Assembly (NCBI GenBank): GCA_016935655.1
Contig: JAFGQM010000129.1
Span: forward strand, 1 to 8,662
Direction: 5' to 3'
Source: Candidatus Altarchaeota archaeon
GTDB lineage: Archaea; Altiarchaeota; Altiarchaeia; JAFGQM01
DNA length: 8,662 nt
Both the position numbers and the translations under genes were made by a program. Every line of letters begins with the position of its first letter. Position 1 is the first letter of the stretch. Under the pieces are notes generated by a model that saw only the letters and a list, made by a program, of their open reading frames with translations, made no database searches and had not been told where the DNA came from. Below are positions 6,808-8,662 of the stretch, in pieces.

Positions 6808-6815
6808 TTTTTATA
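6808..6815 (+). promoter_or_regulatory. TATA-like box of the TRAM-domain gene
   Basis: TTTTTATA lies about 25-30 nt before a plausible transcription start near 6838, which would leave a leader of about 20 nt that includes the GAGG ribosome binding site at 6849-6852. It shares the 55-bp gap with the opposing ATP-grasp promoter. CTATAAA at 6818-6824 is an alternative box. Confidence 0.45.
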
Positions 6816-6825
6816 CTCTATAAAC

Positions 6826-6833
6826 TAAATAAA
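6826..6833 (-). promoter_or_regulatory. TATA-like box of the ATP-grasp/symporter unit
   Basis: The minus strand reads TTTATTTA centred about 26 nt before the ATG at 6803, the spacing expected for a leaderless archaeal transcript. No Shine-Dalgarno is present before that ATG, which agrees with leaderless initiation. Confidence 0.5.
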
Positions 6834-6858
6834 CCGCCGAAATGGCAAGAGGTTGGAT

Positions 6859-7071
6859 ATGGCGGATTTTACCAAGAGTCGCCTGAAAGCTCCTATAGAG
6901 GAAGGTAAGACCTACGACGTGGAGATCCAGGATCAAGGCAAACAGGGGGACGGCATCGCCAAGGTGGACGGCTTCGTCATCTTCGTTCCCGGTGCTGAAA
7001 AGGGTGAGAAGTGCAATGTGAAGGTGACAAGGGTTCTGAGGAATTGTGGTTTTGCTGAGAAGGTCGAATAA
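6859..7071 (+). CDS. Small single-domain TRAM protein (probable RNA-binding/RNA chaperone)
   Basis: A 70-residue protein that is essentially one TRAM domain, a small beta-barrel that binds RNA. Visible hallmarks are the EEGKTYDVEIQDQGKQGDGI opening strand pair at 16-35, the KVDGFVIFVPGAEKGE core at 37-52 and the closing CNVKVTRVLRNCGFAEKVE. Stand-alone TRAM proteins are common in euryarchaea, and some methanogen members have been described as RNA chaperones linked to cold response; that role is inferred here from family membership. I chose ATG 6859 because GAGG at 6849-6852 lies 6 nt upstream. A TTG two codons earlier (6853) is in frame but would overlap the space after the ribosome binding site. 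It diverges from the ATP-grasp gene and appears to be transcribed alone. Confidence 0.9.
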   Translation: MADFTKSRLKAPIEEGKTYDVEIQDQGKQGDGIAKVDGFVIFVPGAEKGEKCNVKVTRVLRNCGFAEKVE

Positions 7072-7110
7072 CTTGTTTAGCATACCCCCATATTTGAAGA
7101 ACAACCTATT

Positions 7111-7141
7111 CCTTCTCCGTTTTCCCGATAAAGTAATTTTT
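7111..7141 (+). terminator. Possible T-rich terminator after the TRAM gene
   Basis: A pyrimidine-rich stretch (ccttctccgttttccc, from 7111) followed by TTTTT at 7137-7141 lies 40-70 nt after the TRAM stop. Archaeal termination often needs only such T-rich tracts. No strong hairpin is visible, so this is a weak call. Confidence 0.25.
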
Positions 7142-7220
7142 GCCCTATTCCGAGGATAAATCCCCTTAAAAATCCTTTGGAAACGGTAAGGAACTATCCG
7201 GGAGCTTTTAGGACCTAACG

Positions 7221-7234
7221 GTTCTTACAAGAAC
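7221..7234. promoter_or_regulatory. Dyad-symmetric site upstream of the DUF3160 gene
   Basis: GTTCTT-AC-AAGAAC is a perfect inverted repeat of 6-bp arms with a 2-bp spacer. It lies about 40 bp upstream of the TATA-like box and 75 bp before the DUF3160 start, in the longest non-coding stretch of the window (7072-7309). A further GGTTC at 7245-7249 repeats one half-site. It could be a binding site for a dimeric regulator. The rest of the interval shows no supported gene; short repeats (cctattcc at 7105 and 7144, ggaaacg at 7179 and 7252) are too brief to interpret. Confidence 0.35.
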
Positions 7235-7272
7235 AATTAATGCCGGTTCAAGGAAACGATTACCCCAACGAA

Positions 7273-7282
7273 TTTTAATAAA
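7273..7282 (+). promoter_or_regulatory. TATA-like box of the DUF3160 gene
   Basis: TTTTAATAAA, preceded by purine-rich cgaa in the position of a BRE, lies about 28-37 nt before the ATG at 7310. With no Shine-Dalgarno before that ATG, this fits a leaderless or near-leaderless transcript. Confidence 0.5.
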
Positions 7283-7309
7283 CCAGCCCGTTAACCTAAC
7301 GAATTCAAA

Positions 7310-8662
7310 ATGAAAACAAGGACAGGAGTGGTAATCTTGGCGGTTTTGATTGTTTGTGGTATCTCAGTTTTTACACTACTAAGTCAAAGACTTCCGGAAC
7401 AGCAACCCGCCCTGCCGGTAGGACCTTACCCCGGCCTGGAGCCAGGGCCATCCCCCTATGGCACTTTAGAGATAAAACCTGTTGATTTGTCGGGTATAGG
7501 CACAGAAAAATTGAGTTTTACAAAATATTATTCACTCGCTGGGAAGAACGTAGAACTGAAGGTGCCACAATATTCGCTCCCCCTGAATGCTCAGGACATC
7601 TCTAACTACGCCGATTTCTCAACCAAGATAGACCTGAATACCCAAGCCGAAGATTTGCTAAAGAAGAACGGTTTTGTCGTAATTGGCGATCCATTTTATG
7701 GGCAACAGGAGTACATCACAAACCCCTATGAAACACTCAAGGACAGGGAGGTCCCGATATTCATAACCTCCGACTCGCTTCTCCATCTCTATCATATACA
7801 GTTCGACGAGACCCTGAGGCAGATAGAGGAACGAGAGTTCTTTGATGCCATTTGGGGCATAAGCAAAAGCCTATTTGAGGACTCGGCCGGGAAATATAAC
7901 TCCGCCACCGGCGAACTGAAAGAGGCCCTCAAGAGGAATGCAGCCTATTTTGCCGTCGGGTTGGAATCATTGAAGCCTACGGAACAGCAGTTGTGCGTGG
8001 GGCAGGAATGGGAATGCATGTACAATGACGCCTATTTCACAAAGGAAGAATTGGAGCAGTATACCTTTGAGACCCCGGGGTTTATAAAGGACCTAGTCGA
8101 TTCGGAACTAGCGTTAATAAGCGCGCATGCCGGGTTCTCCAAGTCGCCGATATTCAACTACGATGAGGACTACTCCCAATACATCCCCCGGGGGCACTAC
8201 ACCCGCTCGGAAAAGCTAAAGAACTATTTCAAGGCCATGATGTGGTATGGGAGGATGAGCATGCTCCTCAAGGGGGGATGTGGAGCCTGCCTTGTTTCTG
8301 AGGAAGACGCCAGGATACAGACGATGGGCGCAGCTTCAATCACATCACAATTCGCCGAGATGCCAGACGTCAAGGAAAAATGGGATAGGATCTACTCTGT
8401 AACTGCTTTTTATGTCGGGTTGTCAGACGATCTGGGGCCGTATGAATATATCGATGCAATCAACAAAGTCTTTGGGAACCCCTTTGACCCCAACGACCTG
8501 ACAGCGCAGAATGTTGCCGATTTAAAGGCAATGCTGGCTGAATATAGGTCACCTCAAATCTATGGTGGCACTGGGAATTGTATAATCATGCCACCATATA
8601 ATTCAGAGCAGGCAGATGAGTGCCTGGAGAATACAAAAGGATTCAGACTTATGGGCCAGAGG
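7310..8662 (+). CDS. DUF3160-family protein, membrane-anchored and probably extracytoplasmic (partial, C-terminus beyond right edge)
   Basis: The frame from ATG 7310 stays open to the window edge, giving 451 codons. Residues about 6-24 form one hydrophobic segment (VVILAVLIVCGISVFTLL) after a basic start, so this is a signal anchor or signal peptide. A proline-rich linker follows at 28-50. The body matches what I recall of DUF3160: VPIFITSDSLLHLYHIQFDE at 148-167, YIPRGHYTRSEKLKNYFKAM at 291-310 followed by MWYGRMSMLL, and RLMGQR at the truncated end. The function of this family is not established. The predicted outer part has three close cysteine pairs: Cys229/Cys236, Cys324/Cys327 (CGAC) and Cys424/Cys438, which could be disulfides or metal ligands. 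Cys16 is not in a good lipobox (Val precedes it), so a lipoprotein is unlikely. The gene has its own TATA-like box and a long upstream region with a dyad, which suggests separate control. Confidence 0.85.
   Translation, partial: MKTRTGVVILAVLIVCGISVFTLLSQRLPEQQPALPVGPYPGLEPGPSPYGTLEIKPVDLSGIGTEKLSFTKYYSLAGKNVELKVPQYSLPLNAQDISNYADFSTKIDLNTQAEDLLKKNGFVVIGDPFYGQQEYITNPYETLKDREVPIFITSDSLLHLYHIQFDETLRQIEEREFFDAIWGISKSLFEDSAGKYNSATGELKEALKRNAAYFAVGLESLKPTEQQLCVGQEWECMYNDAYFTKEELEQYTFETPGFIKDLVDSELALISAHAGFSKSPIFNYDEDYSQYIPRGHYTRSEKLKNYFKAMMWYGRMSMLLKGGCGACLVSEEDARIQTMGAASITSQFAEMPDVKEKWDRIYSVTAFYVGLSDDLGPYEYIDAINKVFGNPFDPNDLTAQNVADLKAMLAEYRSPQIYGGTGNCIIMPPYNSEQADECLENTKGFRLMGQR

Noticed and set aside
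6853..6858. TTG as the start of the TRAM protein
   Set aside because: It would start directly after the GAGG with no spacing; ATG 6859 has the right 6-nt spacing and gives the usual family N-terminus.
6811..7104. 97-codon minus-strand frame upstream of the ATP-grasp gene
   Set aside because: It is antisense to the TRAM gene, covers the two-way promoter, and has no ribosome binding site or recognisable domain.
7241..7260. ggttcaagg as a tRNA T-loop
   Set aside because: No acceptor stem, anticodon stem or second T-arm strand can be found around it.
7349..7360. Lipoprotein signal at Cys16 of the DUF3160 protein
   Set aside because: The residue before the cysteine is Val rather than Ala, Gly or Ser, and the cysteine is in the middle of the hydrophobic segment.
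1..8662. Mobile element, phage, CRISPR or defence island
   Set aside because: No transposase, integrase, long terminal or direct repeats, spaced repeats or nuclease genes were seen; base composition and codon use look even across the window.

Overview
The window looks archaeal. The evidence is a stand-alone ATP-pyrophosphatase (B) subunit of GMP synthase, a 70-residue protein that is only a TRAM domain, AGG/AGA as the usual arginine codons, TATA-like boxes about 26-35 bp upstream of starts that often lack a Shine-Dalgarno (leaderless style), and a stand-alone ATP-grasp ligase of a type common in methanogens and their relatives. A euryarchaeal-type lineage is my best guess. I cannot name a genus, and the window has no rRNA to settle it.

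Layout. Positions 1-722 (minus) hold the first 240 codons of an unrecognised membrane protein with a soluble N-terminal half; it runs off the left edge. It diverges, across only 39 bp, from thiL (762-1757, plus; thiamine-monophosphate kinase). A block of genes on the minus strand then fills 6803 down to 1722. In transcription order they are an ATP-grasp ligase, a sodium:solute symporter (start/stop overlap), a 49-bp gap with a 12-bp palindrome, an MscS-type channel, an acylphosphatase (start/stop overlap), the GMP synthase B subunit and a probable 80-residue membrane protein starting 2 bp later. The last of these converges on thiL and overlaps its 3' end by 36 bp. At the right, a TRAM-domain protein (6859-7071, plus) diverges from the ATP-grasp gene across a compact two-way promoter. 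After a 238-bp intergenic region comes the first 451 codons of a DUF3160 protein anchored by an N-terminal membrane segment (7310 to the right edge).

How the genes may work together. The ATP-grasp/symporter pair is the most suggestive unit: a carboxylate-amine (or thiol) ligase translationally coupled to a Na+-driven uptake carrier, so the carrier may supply the ligase substrate. The channel, acylphosphatase and GMP synthase genes look like a housekeeping run sharing transcription; no pathway clearly links them. ThiL and the TRAM protein are core-genome genes. No tRNA, rRNA, CRISPR array, insertion sequence or phage gene was seen. Most of the window is ordinary archaeal chromosome. The parts least explained are the partial membrane protein at the left, the ATP-grasp/symporter pair, the small membrane ORF and the DUF3160 protein.
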